Of a DNA stretch of 64,000 nt, positions 9,282-17,274 are shown in pieces. The translations under genes and the position numbers were made by a program. The notes under the pieces were generated by a model. The model did no database searches and was not told where the DNA came from. It saw nothing but the letters and a program-made list of their open reading frames with translations. Position 1 is the first letter of the stretch; each line of letters starts with the position of its first letter. The DNA lies in NCBI GenBank assembly GCA_036388555.1, contig DASVRP010000004.1:62001-126000 (forward strand). The letters run 5' to 3'. This DNA comes from UBA4665 sp036388555 (GTDB lineage Bacteria; Patescibacteriota; Saccharimonadia; Saccharimonadales; UBA4665).

Positions 9282-10193
9282 TTAACCGATGAACCCGCCG
9301 GTCCGTGTCAGCAGGAAGCCGATCATCAGCAGGCTGACGGCGATGACATCTAGTTTCTTGTGGGCCAGGACGAAGTCTTCGCTTTTGATGAGCATGCGAT
9401 GCCAGGCGTAAGCGTGGCGGAAGACAAGGACTGCCAGGCAGGCAAGGGTTAGTGCGGAGAGTACCGCGAAGCTCCATGGAGCAACGCCGCCGGTCAGGAC
9501 ATCGATGCGCGAGACATTGCGGAACGGCTGGTTCGTAGTCGCCGCTGACGAGTCGGCACCTGGGATAGTCGTTCCGCTGACGGTGGCGTTGACACCGACG
9601 GTGGAGCCGGCCGGCTGTCCGTACATCGCGACGACGACGGTGGCCGGACCCTTGCCCTGGTAGTTCGGCGAGTTGGTGATACCGATACCGATCTCCTGGT
9701 AACTGCGGTTGAGGATGTTGGCGCGGTGTTCGGGACTGTTCATCCAGCCGGTCACGATGGTCGGGGCGTTCATGAAGCCGTAGGCCAGGTTCTCGCCGGC
9801 TGCCTGGTACTCGTATCCGGTCTTTTCGACGAAGCTCCACGGCGTCGTGCCGTCAGGTGCGTTATGTGACCAGTAGTCGCGTTGGACCATGTCATTGGCT
9901 TTGGCCTGGGCGGCCTGGCTCAGCTTCTGGTTGACGGCCAGGTCTGGCTGCTGCTGGCGGGAACGTTCGATGTTAGTAGTCTGAAGCAGTTCGTTGGCAG
10001 TCAGGCTGGTGGAAGTGCCAAGCACCTGTGTCCTGGACGACCAGAAACTGTTGATTGCCAGACCGATGATGACGAGCAGTAGTATCGGCAGGTACGGCGA
10101 ATAGGTCTTCAGGTAGTGTTTGCTGTGGCGGTGATGGGCGCCACGGGTCTTTTTATGGTGGACTGATGGTTTGCGCTGGGCAGTAAGGGCCAT
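9282..10193 (-). CDS. CAP/SCP-domain protein with three membrane segments
   Basis: 303 residues. A basic, histidine-rich N-terminus is followed by one membrane helix (about 32-50) and an external CAP domain (about 65-210). CAP motifs visible include SHNAPDGTTPWSF, AGENLAYGF and WMNSPEHRANILN. A linker and two C-terminal helices follow (about 235-260 and 282-300). Bacterial CAP (CRISP/Antigen-5/PR-1) proteins are usually exported and of mostly unknown function. The residues H (SHNA), E (GEN) and H (PEHR) of the usual CAP cavity are present. The gene is convergent with the HExxH gene, and the 56-nt gap shows no clear terminator. Confidence 0.85.
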   Translation of the reverse strand: MALTAQRKPSVHHKKTRGAHHRHSKHYLKTYSPYLPILLLVIIGLAINSFWSSRTQVLGTSTSLTANELLQTTNIERSRQQQPDLAVNQKLSQAAQAKANDMVQRDYWSHNAPDGTTPWSFVEKTGYEYQAAGENLAYGFMNAPTIVTGWMNSPEHRANILNRSYQEIGIGITNSPNYQGKGPATVVVAMYGQPAGSTVGVNATVSGTTIPGADSSAATTNQPFRNVSRIDVLTGGVAPWSFAVLSALTLACLAVLVFRHAYAWHRMLIKSEDFVLAHKKLDVIAVSLLMIGFLLTRTGGFIG

Positions 10194-10293
10194 GATATTT
10201 GTTTTTGTTTTATTTTTAGGTAACTATGTATGAGTGTAGCACATTACGACGCTTATGTATATATGTCACGCGCCTGGGCGCGGTCGTTACGTT

Positions 10294-10878
10294 TCAGTTG
10301 TCTGCTGGTCTGTCGAATACGACGTGGCCGCTTTCCAGTGCGGCAAATCCAATATCAAGGATGACGGCATCGGATTCATTAATAAGGGCCATCGCTTCGT
10401 CGCGCCCAAAGAAACCGCTTTCCAATACTTCCTCACCGGTCGGCTCGAGAAGTGTATCAGGTGTACGGCCCAGGAAATAAGGGATGCAGGCAACTTCCGG
10501 ATAGATGCGGCCTCTCGTAGACTGCTGTGCGCCTGGTTGGCGGCGGATGACGCGGACGGCGATCGGGACGGGACTCTCGGGGAGGAAACCACCTTCTTCG
10601 AGGGCTTCACGGTCACGGGTCATATTGATGGTTTCGAAGCCTTCAGTGGTCTCATCGATATGTCCGCCGGGCAGGCCCCAGACTTCTTCCTCGCGCCCAT
10701 ACTCAAGCTCGCGCATCGTTTTCATGAGTACCGTATCTCCGCTAGAATTGACGCCCATACAGAAGACGGCGGAACAATCTTCGTCGGACAAGCCGAGTGT
10801 CGTGTACAGATCCCATTCAGCTCCAGGCCAAGTGCCTGATTCGATGGGCTCGCGGTCCTTTTCAAATGCATATTTCAT
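10294..10878 (-). CDS. NUDIX hydrolase
   Basis: 194 residues. The NUDIX box spans WGLPGGHIDE to REALEEGGF near residues 68-97, with the REUxEExGU helix intact. Its substrate cannot be assigned; it is not closely similar to the first NUDIX protein in the window. Its ATG overlaps the stop of the SpoU methyltransferase gene by 4 nt (ATGA), so both are co-transcribed and coupled on the minus strand. A GC-rich hairpin (CGCGCC/GGCGCG, about 10269-10282) lies just past the stop but lacks a T-run. Confidence 0.8.
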   Translation of the reverse strand: MKYAFEKDREPIESGTWPGAEWDLYTTLGLSDEDCSAVFCMGVNSSGDTVLMKTMRELEYGREEEVWGLPGGHIDETTEGFETINMTRDREALEEGGFLPESPVPIAVRVIRRQPGAQQSTRGRIYPEVACIPYFLGRTPDTLLEPTGEEVLESGFFGRDEAMALINESDAVILDIGFAALESGHVVFDRPADN

Positions 10879-11423
10879 AGTGCGTCCTCCTTATTCATAA
10901 GCGTGCAATGATAAAGTGCCATCGCGGCGGCCTGGACGACATTGAACGACTCTTTCCGTCCACCCATCGGAATCTCCAGCACAATGTCCATTGCGGCCAG
11001 TATAGCAGGTTCGACACCTTCGACTTCACGGCCGACCAGCAGGGCTAGTTTTGCAGGTGGCCGAAATCCGGGCAGAAGCGTGCTGTCCGGGGACTGCTCG
11101 ACGGCGGCCAGATGCCAGCCATCAGCCCTAAGTTCATTCAGGACTAAGTCAATTTCAGTTTCATGCCGCCAGTCTAAGAACGTTTCAGCGCCAAGGGCGG
11201 TCTTTTGTATCTGGGAATGCAGTTTGGTCGCGATGTGAGGAAGCCGGCCATCGGAGATGGGTGCGCGGCCGTCGGCCTGCTGTAGGGGGTACGGCGTATA
11301 TCCAGTCAGGTATACCCGTTCGACACCAAGGCCTTCGGCGGTCCGCAGCAATGAGCCGACGTTATGGCAGCTGCGCAGGTTGTGGGCGATAAGGATGATT
11401 CGGCGGGAAGGCGTGACACTCAT
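10875..11423 (-). CDS. SpoU/TrmH-family RNA 2'-O-methyltransferase
   Basis: 182 residues. The three SPOUT motifs are present: NVGSLLRTAEGLGV near the N-terminus, LALLVGREVEGV, and IPMGGRKESFNVVQAAAMAL at the C-terminus, which forms the knotted SAM site. Family members methylate ribose in tRNA or 23S rRNA, and the target here is unclear. Start: the frame opens at GTG 11432, but ATG 11423 is chosen because a -10 box (TATAGT on the minus strand, 11431-11436) ends 7 nt before it. That predicts a leaderless message. Confidence 0.85.
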   Translation of the reverse strand: MSVTPSRRIILIAHNLRSCHNVGSLLRTAEGLGVERVYLTGYTPYPLQQADGRAPISDGRLPHIATKLHSQIQKTALGAETFLDWRHETEIDLVLNELRADGWHLAAVEQSPDSTLLPGFRPPAKLALLVGREVEGVEPAILAAMDIVLEIPMGGRKESFNVVQAAAMALYHCTLMNKEDAL

Positions 11424-11524
11424 GGCAGACACTATACGCGCCCTGTTGCGAGGTAGTCGAATATGCGGGCTTGGAGGGGCTTTTGTAGGTGCAATGCGCC
11501 GCCAGGTACTTTATACTTATGTTT

Positions 11525-13126
11525 ATGATCCAAGACGCCCGCCAAGAAGAAGAGACCGCTACCCAGCGGCGGGCCCGCATATTGAGCCTGTCGTATGTCG
11601 ACACCTCCAAAATTACCAACAAAGAACTGTACAAAGAGATCCTGCCGCCGTCCCAGATGCGTGAGTACCGGGTCGTGCCGCTGCAGGCCGATAAATACAA
11701 CATACTGTTCGGTATCACGACGACGACTTCGCAGCAGACGATGAATGCCCTTAAGAGCCATTTCAACAGCCAGCGGGTGACGTTCGCCATCATCTCGGAG
11801 GCTGGCTTCAAAGAATATACGGTGCTGTACAATCCGCCGAAGAAGATAATTTACCAGGATGTCAAACTAGGGACGACGGCGGATGAGGCGCTCATCAAGA
11901 GTGTCTCGGCTACGCTCGAAGAGGTCCTTTCGGACGATGTCCTTGCGTATCTGGTCAAGCAGGCGTATCAGCTGAAAGCATCCGACATCCACATGGAGAA
12001 CCAGAAGGAGCATATCCGCGTCCGCTTCCGTGTCGACGGTGTGCTGCACTCAATCGCGACCATCAAACCCGACCGCTATAAGCAGCTGTTATCATCAATC
12101 GCTGTCGCTGCCAACCTGTCCACTGCGGCGACCGATGCCCAGAGCGGTCACATCAACCAGCCATACACGATGGCCACCGGTGAGGAGATCAATGTCAACC
12201 TGCGCGTCGAGACGGTCCCGACTATCTACGGACAGGACGTCGTCATGCGTCTGTTCAATCTGAAACTTGAGCTGCTCAACCTCGACAGCCTAGGACTGTC
12301 AGAGCGTGAACGGGCTGTCGTCGATGATATCATCAGCCACCCGACCGGTATGGTGCTGGTCGTCGGGCCGACCGGCTCCGGTAAGACGACCACGCTGTAT
12401 TCGCTGCTTACGACGCTGAATTCCGATGAACGCAAGATAATCACTCTCGAAGACCCAGTTGAATACTATCTGCCCGGTGTCGTGCAGATACCGGTACAGG
12501 GCGACCACAATGCTTCCGGCTTCGCTGACAAGCTGCGCGCCGTACTGCGGCTTGACCCGGACACCTTGATGGTCGGTGAGATCCGCGACCAGGATACCGC
12601 CCGCACGGCACTGCAGGCCGCGCTGACCGGCCACCTGGTCCTCAGCACCTTCCATGCCAGCTCGGCATCGGCTGCGCTGACCCGGATGGTCGATTTCGTC
12701 GGCGTCAATCCGCTGTTCGCTTCGGCCATCCGCCTGATCATGGCGCAGCGCCTGATCCGCCTGCTTGATCACAAGACGCGGCAGCCTTACAAGCCGGATG
12801 ACGCGCTCAAGGCGCAGCTGCAATCTATCATCGATACGCTGCCTCCAGGAGTAGAGCGGCCTGACGTACATAGCATCACGCTGTACAAGCCTGGCTCATC
12901 GACAGAGAACCCGTTCGGGTATGTCGGTCAGATTCCGATCCGCGAACAGCTCCTGATGACACATGGCGTCCAACAACTGCTCAAATTGCCACCGGGACAG
13001 ATCAATACCGACATGATTGAGAAGCAGGCCATCCAGGACGGTATGCTGACCATGCTGCATGACGGCATCTTGAAAGTGGTCAAGGGTGATACGACGCTCG
13101 AAGAAGTCTACCGCGTCGTCAGCTGA
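11525..13126 (+). CDS. Type IV pilus / type II secretion ATPase (PilB/GspE family)
   Basis: 533 residues from ATG 11525; ATG 11519 is the alternative. The N-terminal domain resembles GspE-N (about 1-100). The ATPase core has Walker A GPTGSGKTT, an Asp box, Walker B LMVGEIRDQDT and a His box. This motor powers pilus extension; pili are important for host attachment in Saccharibacteria. The tetracysteine zinc insertion normally found between the His box and the C-terminus is present in outline (LDHKTRQPYKPDD...KPGSSTENPFGY) but all four cysteines are missing. TATACT at 11512-11517 ends 7 nt before ATG 11525 and no Shine-Dalgarno is seen, so the mRNA is probably leaderless. Confidence 0.9.
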   Translation: MIQDARQEEETATQRRARILSLSYVDTSKITNKELYKEILPPSQMREYRVVPLQADKYNILFGITTTTSQQTMNALKSHFNSQRVTFAIISEAGFKEYTVLYNPPKKIIYQDVKLGTTADEALIKSVSATLEEVLSDDVLAYLVKQAYQLKASDIHMENQKEHIRVRFRVDGVLHSIATIKPDRYKQLLSSIAVAANLSTAATDAQSGHINQPYTMATGEEINVNLRVETVPTIYGQDVVMRLFNLKLELLNLDSLGLSERERAVVDDIISHPTGMVLVVGPTGSGKTTTLYSLLTTLNSDERKIITLEDPVEYYLPGVVQIPVQGDHNASGFADKLRAVLRLDPDTLMVGEIRDQDTARTALQAALTGHLVLSTFHASSASAALTRMVDFVGVNPLFASAIRLIMAQRLIRLLDHKTRQPYKPDDALKAQLQSIIDTLPPGVERPDVHSITLYKPGSSTENPFGYVGQIPIREQLLMTHGVQQLLKLPPGQINTDMIEKQAIQDGMLTMLHDGILKVVKGDTTLEEVYRVVS

Positions 13127-13153
13127 CAAGCACAAGCATCATAAATACATATA

Positions 13154-13182
13154 TTGACCATCTGTAAATCAGATGAGACAAT
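13154..13182 (+). promoter_or_regulatory. Leaderless promoter of the WhiB-like gene
   Basis: TTGACC (13154-13159), a 17-nt spacer and GACAAT (13177-13182). The -10 ends 6 nt before the ATG at 13189, so the predicted start of transcription coincides with the A of the start codon. Confidence 0.75.
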
Positions 13183-13188
13183 ATTTGA

Positions 13189-13491
13189 ATGGAAGCATAT
13201 CGTAAAAATCACAAAGTCACGCGCGAAAAAGCCATTGATTGGCGTAATGAGGCTAATTGTCTGGATCAAGACCCAGAGCTGTTCTTTCCGGTCGGCAATA
13301 CCGGCCCGGCATTATTCCAGATCGAGGAGGCGAAGCTGGTCTGCAACGCCTGTGATGTCCGGGGCACATGTCTGGCATGGGCCTTGGAGACAGGTCAGGA
13401 CCATGGCGTCTGGGGTGGACTGTCGGAAGATGAGCTCCGTTCGATGAAACGCCGTAATGCCCGACAGCGCATCAGGGCCAGAAGCGAGTAA
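13189..13491 (+). CDS. WhiB-like iron-sulfur transcription regulator
   Basis: 100 residues. Four cysteines at 24, 52, 55 and 61 give the C-x27-C-x2-C-x5-C array that binds a [4Fe-4S] cluster in Wbl proteins. The beta-turn motif GVWGGLSEDE follows at 73-82, and then a basic C-terminal tail (KRRNARQRIRARSE) suited to DNA contact. Length and motif order match Wbl proteins. The family is classically confined to Actinobacteria and their phages, so its presence in an apparently non-actinobacterial genome is notable. Wbl proteins usually act by binding the sigma-factor region 4; that is family knowledge, not shown here. Confidence 0.9.
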   Translation: MEAYRKNHKVTREKAIDWRNEANCLDQDPELFFPVGNTGPALFQIEEAKLVCNACDVRGTCLAWALETGQDHGVWGGLSEDELRSMKRRNARQRIRARSE

Positions 13492-13495
13492 CTCG

Positions 13496-13524
13496 TTGCC
13501 AGCCTCCCACCGATGTGATATACT
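13496..13524 (+). promoter_or_regulatory. Promoter of rplS
   Basis: TTGCCA (13496-13501), 17 nt, then TATACT (13519-13524) preceded by an extended TGN. Transcription should start near 13531, giving an approximately 84-nt leader before the rplS ATG. Confidence 0.75.
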
Positions 13525-13614
13525 TGTTCAAAAGCGCTCATGAGTGGGCGAATTATATTAACCGAAGAGACATTAATTGAAGAGACATCCGTCTCAAGAC
13601 AAGGCTACAGACTT

Positions 13615-14061
13615 ATGGAATCAATCGTCAACAAATTTGCCAGCCAGTTCAAGAAGTCTGCCGTCGTTGACGTGCAGAGCGGTGACACCGTCAAGGTCCA
13701 CCAGAAGATCCGCGAAGGCAACAAAGAGCGTGTCCAGATCTTCCAGGGCCTCGTCATCCGCACTGACAACAAGGGCTCACACACCAGCCGCATCACCGTC
13801 CGCCGCATCGCCAGCGGCGTCGGCGTCGAGAAGAGCTTCCTGCTGCACAGCCCGCTGGTCGTCCAGGTCGAAGTCACTAAACGCAGCAAGGTTCGCCGCA
13901 ACTACCTGACTTACATGCGCACCCGCACCGGCAAGGCTGCCCGCCTGACCGGACTTGATTTCGACAAGCGCGCCGTCAATGAGCTTCCGGCCGAAAAGGT
14001 TGCAGAAGCGGCCGAGACAGCCGACAGCGCCGAAGCAGAAACCGAGACAGCGAAAGCCTAA
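13615..14061 (+). CDS. rplS: 50S ribosomal protein L19
   Basis: 148 residues. The L19 core is clear: SGDTVKVHQKIREGNKERVQ, then FQGLVIRTDNKGS and a conserved basic C-terminal part (KVRRNYLTYMRTRTGKAARL). L19 sits at the 30S-50S interface. The frame is open further upstream to ATG 13540, but ATG 13615 matches the usual L19 N-terminus and follows AAGG. The last 25 or so residues form an acidic, alanine-rich extension not seen in E. coli L19. A strong terminator follows the gene. Confidence 0.95.
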   Translation: MESIVNKFASQFKKSAVVDVQSGDTVKVHQKIREGNKERVQIFQGLVIRTDNKGSHTSRITVRRIASGVGVEKSFLLHSPLVVQVEVTKRSKVRRNYLTYMRTRTGKAARLTGLDFDKRAVNELPAEKVAEAAETADSAEAETETAKA

Positions 14062-14088
14062 AGCCTGGCTTCCGTCATACGAAACTTC

Positions 14089-14114
14089 AAAGGAGCCTTC
14101 ACAGGCTCCTTTTT
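14089..14114. terminator. Bidirectional intrinsic terminator
   Basis: A perfect 10-bp stem, AAAGGAGCCT (14089-14098) with AGGCTCCTTT (14103-14112), has a TCAC loop and a following T-run. The A-run on the other side lets it also end the convergent minus-strand gene that stops at 14124. Confidence 0.92.
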
Positions 14115-14123
14115 ATGTATGTA

Positions 14124-14912
14124 CTAGGCTTCGTCTATAGTATCCGACCTGCAATGATCGTATAAGTCGTAGAGTTGCGGAATCAGCCGTTCCTGTACCC
14201 ATCCGAGTTCCGCGGATTGAGGTATCGCATCAATCATAGTGACGGTATTGCTTGCCCCGACCAATCCGATATTCCCCATGCCGCCGATATCAGGCACGAG
14301 CTTTGTTTCCGCAGCCATCATCAGACTATTGCTGGCTAAATCGGATAATTCTCCCTTGATATTCGGATATGCAGTGAAAAGTTGGTCCAAAACAACTTTA
14401 TCGATATTGCCTCCAGCCGCAGGAAATACAGGATCGAGCGGAATGAAAACCGCATGAGGCTGTTCGGTCATGACTACCTGTTGGCGCTTATTGGCAGGAT
14501 GGGGGCCGACATCCACTGTTTGTGGTAAGACTGCAGAACTTCCCAGGTAACTGACAAGTACCGCATGATCATGTTGTAACTTCGCTGCAACCCCACGTCT
14601 CTCGGCTTCACTCATGCCGGCACTTGCCTTATCTACCTTGATTACAAAGCTGCCGTTTGTGTAGCAGATCGATTCCCATCCAGCACCTATGCGGGACATG
14701 CCTTCTGGCACCTTGCGACCGATCACATGCTCTACGAGTCTGCTATGACGGGACGCAGCACGGAACAGGAGTTTCGTGAATAGCTCCTCTTTCGGATAGG
14801 TAGAGCGGACATTATTGATGAAATATTCACGTGCCTCTGGATTACCGGCATGTGCTAAGCTAGTCTCAGCAAAGCCGATGTACCGGGCGATTGTGGGGTG
14901 TATTGTTCGCAT
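14124..14912 (-). CDS. Protein-kinase/aminoglycoside-phosphotransferase-like protein
   Basis: 262 residues; the family is not firmly recognised. A glycine-rich start IGAGWESICYTNGSFVIKVDK (about residues 75-95) resembles the nucleotide-binding loop and lysine of kinase folds. Near the C-terminus, VPDIGGMGNIG followed by VTMIDA looks like the catalytic Asp/Asn and metal-binding Asp of APH-like kinases. A kinase-fold role is therefore an inference. The frame extends to 14936, but ATG 14912 is preferred because a TACTAT box lies 11 nt upstream on the minus strand. That start lies only 23 bp from the divergent rnhB start. Confidence 0.6.
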   Translation of the reverse strand: MRTIHPTIARYIGFAETSLAHAGNPEAREYFINNVRSTYPKEELFTKLLFRAASRHSRLVEHVIGRKVPEGMSRIGAGWESICYTNGSFVIKVDKASAGMSEAERRGVAAKLQHDHAVLVSYLGSSAVLPQTVDVGPHPANKRQQVVMTEQPHAVFIPLDPVFPAAGGNIDKVVLDQLFTAYPNIKGELSDLASNSLMMAAETKLVPDIGGMGNIGLVGASNTVTMIDAIPQSAELGWVQERLIPQLYDLYDHCRSDTIDEA

Positions 14913-14934
14913 TGATAAAAAGAATAGTACAAAC

Positions 14935-15567
14935 ATGACATATTCACAAGTAATTGGTATCGACGAAGTTGGCAGGGGCTGCTGGGCCGGACCGCTTGTC
15001 GCGGCCGCGGTCGTGCTGGATCCGAATCAGCCAATTGCGGGATTGGCTGATTCGAAGAAGTTATCGGCAGCGAAACGCCAGTCTCTTGACGCCGATATCC
15101 GCCAGAAAGCAGTCGCTATCGGGGTCGGCTGGGTCTGGCCGGAGACTATTGACATAAGTGGTATTACAGAGGCTGTCAAAAGTGCTATGTCTCAGGCCGC
15201 GGACCAGGTGCTTGAACAGCTGAAGCAGAAAGGTTTGCAGTCCGCGGCGACGCTCCATGATACTACTATTGAAATCCTGATCGACGGTAGCTATAACTTC
15301 CTGCCCGCTTACGCCAACGTCCGGACACTGGTCGGTGCCGACGGATTAGTGCCGGAGGCAAGTGCTGCCAGCATCGTCGCCAAAGTTGCGCGCGATACAT
15401 ACATGTCGGAAGTAGCTGCGCAGGAATATCCGCAGTACGGCTTCGACAGGCACGTCGGCTACGGTACCGCGCTCCATATCGCAGCCCTGCAGGAGCATGG
15501 CGTGACGCCGATTCATCGCCGGTCGTATAAACCAATCAGGCAATTGCTGCTACAATCAGACGCATGA
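14935..15567 (+). CDS. rnhB: Ribonuclease HII
   Basis: 210 residues. The catalytic motif IGIDEVGRGCWAGPLV at the N-terminus contains the first DE pair of the DEDD active site. PEASAASIVAKVARDTYM and the GYGTALHIAAL region complete the fold. It removes ribonucleotides from RNA-DNA hybrids. The reading frame is open from 14815, but the family start corresponds to ATG 14935. AATAGT (14923-14928) ends 6 nt before that ATG, suggesting leaderless expression. Its stop overlaps the ATG of the DUF1653 gene. Confidence 0.95.
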   Translation: MTYSQVIGIDEVGRGCWAGPLVAAAVVLDPNQPIAGLADSKKLSAAKRQSLDADIRQKAVAIGVGWVWPETIDISGITEAVKSAMSQAADQVLEQLKQKGLQSAATLHDTTIEILIDGSYNFLPAYANVRTLVGADGLVPEASAASIVAKVARDTYMSEVAAQEYPQYGFDRHVGYGTALHIAALQEHGVTPIHRRSYKPIRQLLLQSDA

Positions 15568-15857
15568 ACGAATTACGGGCTGGCATCTATAAACATTACA
15601 AGGGCGGGCTGTATCTGGTACTTGGCGCTGCGACACATGAAGAGACTGGTGAGCGCCTCGTCTGTTACGTACAACTGAGCGGCCGTTCCGGAACAAAGAT
15701 CTGGGTCAGGCCGTATGACGTGTTCTTCGAGACTGTGGAAGTCAAGGGTGTGACCAAGGAACGCTTCATGTATATCGGTGAAGAGATGCCGGAAGCTATC
15801 GCCCGCTGGTATGACCCGGTCGCCGGATACCGCGGGGCTGACCGTGACGAGCATTGA
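15564..15857 (+). CDS. DUF1653-family protein
   Basis: 97 residues. The signature RAGIYKHYKGGLYLVLG and HEETGERLVCYVQL matches the small, widespread DUF1653 domain, a compact beta-fold of unknown function. It overlaps the rnhB stop by 4 nt. It also has its own extended -10 box inside rnhB (TGCTACAAT, with TACAAT at 15551-15556) ending 7 nt before the ATG. It can therefore be made both from the rnhB transcript and as a leaderless mRNA. Confidence 0.85.
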   Translation: MNELRAGIYKHYKGGLYLVLGAATHEETGERLVCYVQLSGRSGTKIWVRPYDVFFETVEVKGVTKERFMYIGEEMPEAIARWYDPVAGYRGADRDEH

Positions 15858-16188
15858 TACCGGAAACCGGGCGGAGCAGGCCGCCGCAGAATACCTGGTG
15901 CGCCAAGGGTACGAAGTGCTTGAGCGCAATTACCGCCGTCCGCACTGCGAGATCGACATCGTCGCCCGGTTGGATGATGTCATCTGTTTCATCGAGGTAA
16001 AGTACCGCTCGACAAACTCATACGGCAGCGGCTTCGAATATATCGACGGCCGCAAGCTGCTGCACATGCAGCGCGGCGCCGCGACCTGGGTGGCTTCGCA
16101 TGGCTGGCTGGGTGAGTATGTGATCGGAGCGGTCGAAGTCGGCGGCCCGCACTACGAGGTATTCGACTTCATCGATTGTATTGAGTAG
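15844..16188 (+). CDS. UPF0102/YraN-family endonuclease-like protein
   Basis: 114 residues from GTG 15844, which overlaps the DUF1653 stop. The PD-(D/E)XK-like nuclease core is visible as CEIDIVARLDDVICFIEVKYR: E and D from EIDIV, then E-V-K. YraN proteins are often encoded next to rnhB, as here. The function is not settled; a role in DNA processing or recombination is suspected for the family. The alternative longer start at ATG 15778 would add 22 residues unlike the family. Confidence 0.88.
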   Translation: MTSIDTGNRAEQAAAEYLVRQGYEVLERNYRRPHCEIDIVARLDDVICFIEVKYRSTNSYGSGFEYIDGRKLLHMQRGAATWVASHGWLGEYVIGAVEVGGPHYEVFDFIDCIE

Positions 16189-16308
16189 GGTAGTGGGGCG
16201 GGACGGCCACAGCAGGCCGCATTAGAAACACAGATTACATACCATCGCCCCTCAAACTAGTTAAATCCTTTAAAAATATAGTATATTATACCAATAGTAA
16301 GGAAACAA

Positions 16309-17274
16309 ATGGCACAAGACGAACATGTTATAAAGGTCCGCGACCTCAGAAAATCATACGGTGACAACCAAGTACTGAAGGGTATCGACCTCAATGTAAA
16401 GAAGGGGACGATGCTCGCCCTGCTGGGTCCGAACGGCGCCGGCAAGACGACGACTGTCCGCATACTGAGTACCCTGCTGCGATATGACAGCGGTGAGGTC
16501 GTCATCCATGGCTATGATGTTGCGGATGATGCCGACAAGGTCCGGTCCGTCATCGGTCTGACCGGCCAATCTGCCGCCGTCGACGAACTGCTGACCGGGC
16601 GTGAGAACCTGGTGATGATGGGCCGGCTGTACCGGCTGACCAAGGCCAGCGCCAATGCCCGGGCCGACGAACTGCTGCAGGATTTCGACCTCGTCAAAGC
16701 TGCCGACCGTACGGTCAAGAAATACTCAGGCGGTATGCGCCGCCGCCTCGATCTGGCCGTCAGCCTCATCGCTACACCGCCGATCATCTTCCTCGATGAA
16801 CCGACGACAGGCCTCGACCCTCGCTCGCGCATCGCCATGTGGGAGATCATCCGCAAGCTGATGTCCGGCGGCACGACCATCCTGCTGACCACCCAGTATC
16901 TAGAGGAGGCCGACCAGCTGGCCGACCGCATCGTCGTCATCGATGGCGGCAAGGTCATCGCCGAGGGCACGGCTAACGAGCTGAAGAGTAAAGTCGGTAA
17001 GGACCGTCTGGAGCTTGTATTCGCCGATGGCATAAACTTAAAACGGGCTGTCAAGGATCTCTCCAAGGATGTGGTCGACACGAATGAAAAGGAACGATCC
17101 CTGACGATGGTTATCAACGATATCAACACTGATGTCCGCCGCGTACTGGATGTCCTGGCAGATAAGGGCGTCGCCCTGGAATCGATGGCGGTGCACAAGC
17201 CGACGCTTGACGACGTCTTCCTGTCGCTCACCGGCAAACAGAAGCAGACCGAAGAAACCGAGGAGGAAGCCTGA
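16309..17274 (+). CDS. ABC transporter ATP-binding protein (DrrA-type)
   Basis: 321 residues. Walker A GPNGAGKTT, Q-loop, signature YSGGMRRR, Walker B IIFLDEP and the H-loop region TTQYLEEAD place it with DrrA/CcmA-type exporters. The C-terminal 90 residues form the extra DrrA domain. A GTAAGGAAAC Shine-Dalgarno precedes the ATG, and TATAGT at 16277-16282 is a likely -10. The stop TGA overlaps the ATG of the permease gene, so the two subunits are translated together. Substrate unknown. Confidence 0.92.
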   Translation: MAQDEHVIKVRDLRKSYGDNQVLKGIDLNVKKGTMLALLGPNGAGKTTTVRILSTLLRYDSGEVVIHGYDVADDADKVRSVIGLTGQSAAVDELLTGRENLVMMGRLYRLTKASANARADELLQDFDLVKAADRTVKKYSGGMRRRLDLAVSLIATPPIIFLDEPTTGLDPRSRIAMWEIIRKLMSGGTTILLTTQYLEEADQLADRIVVIDGGKVIAEGTANELKSKVGKDRLELVFADGINLKRAVKDLSKDVVDTNEKERSLTMVINDINTDVRRVLDVLADKGVALESMAVHKPTLDDVFLSLTGKQKQTEETEEEA

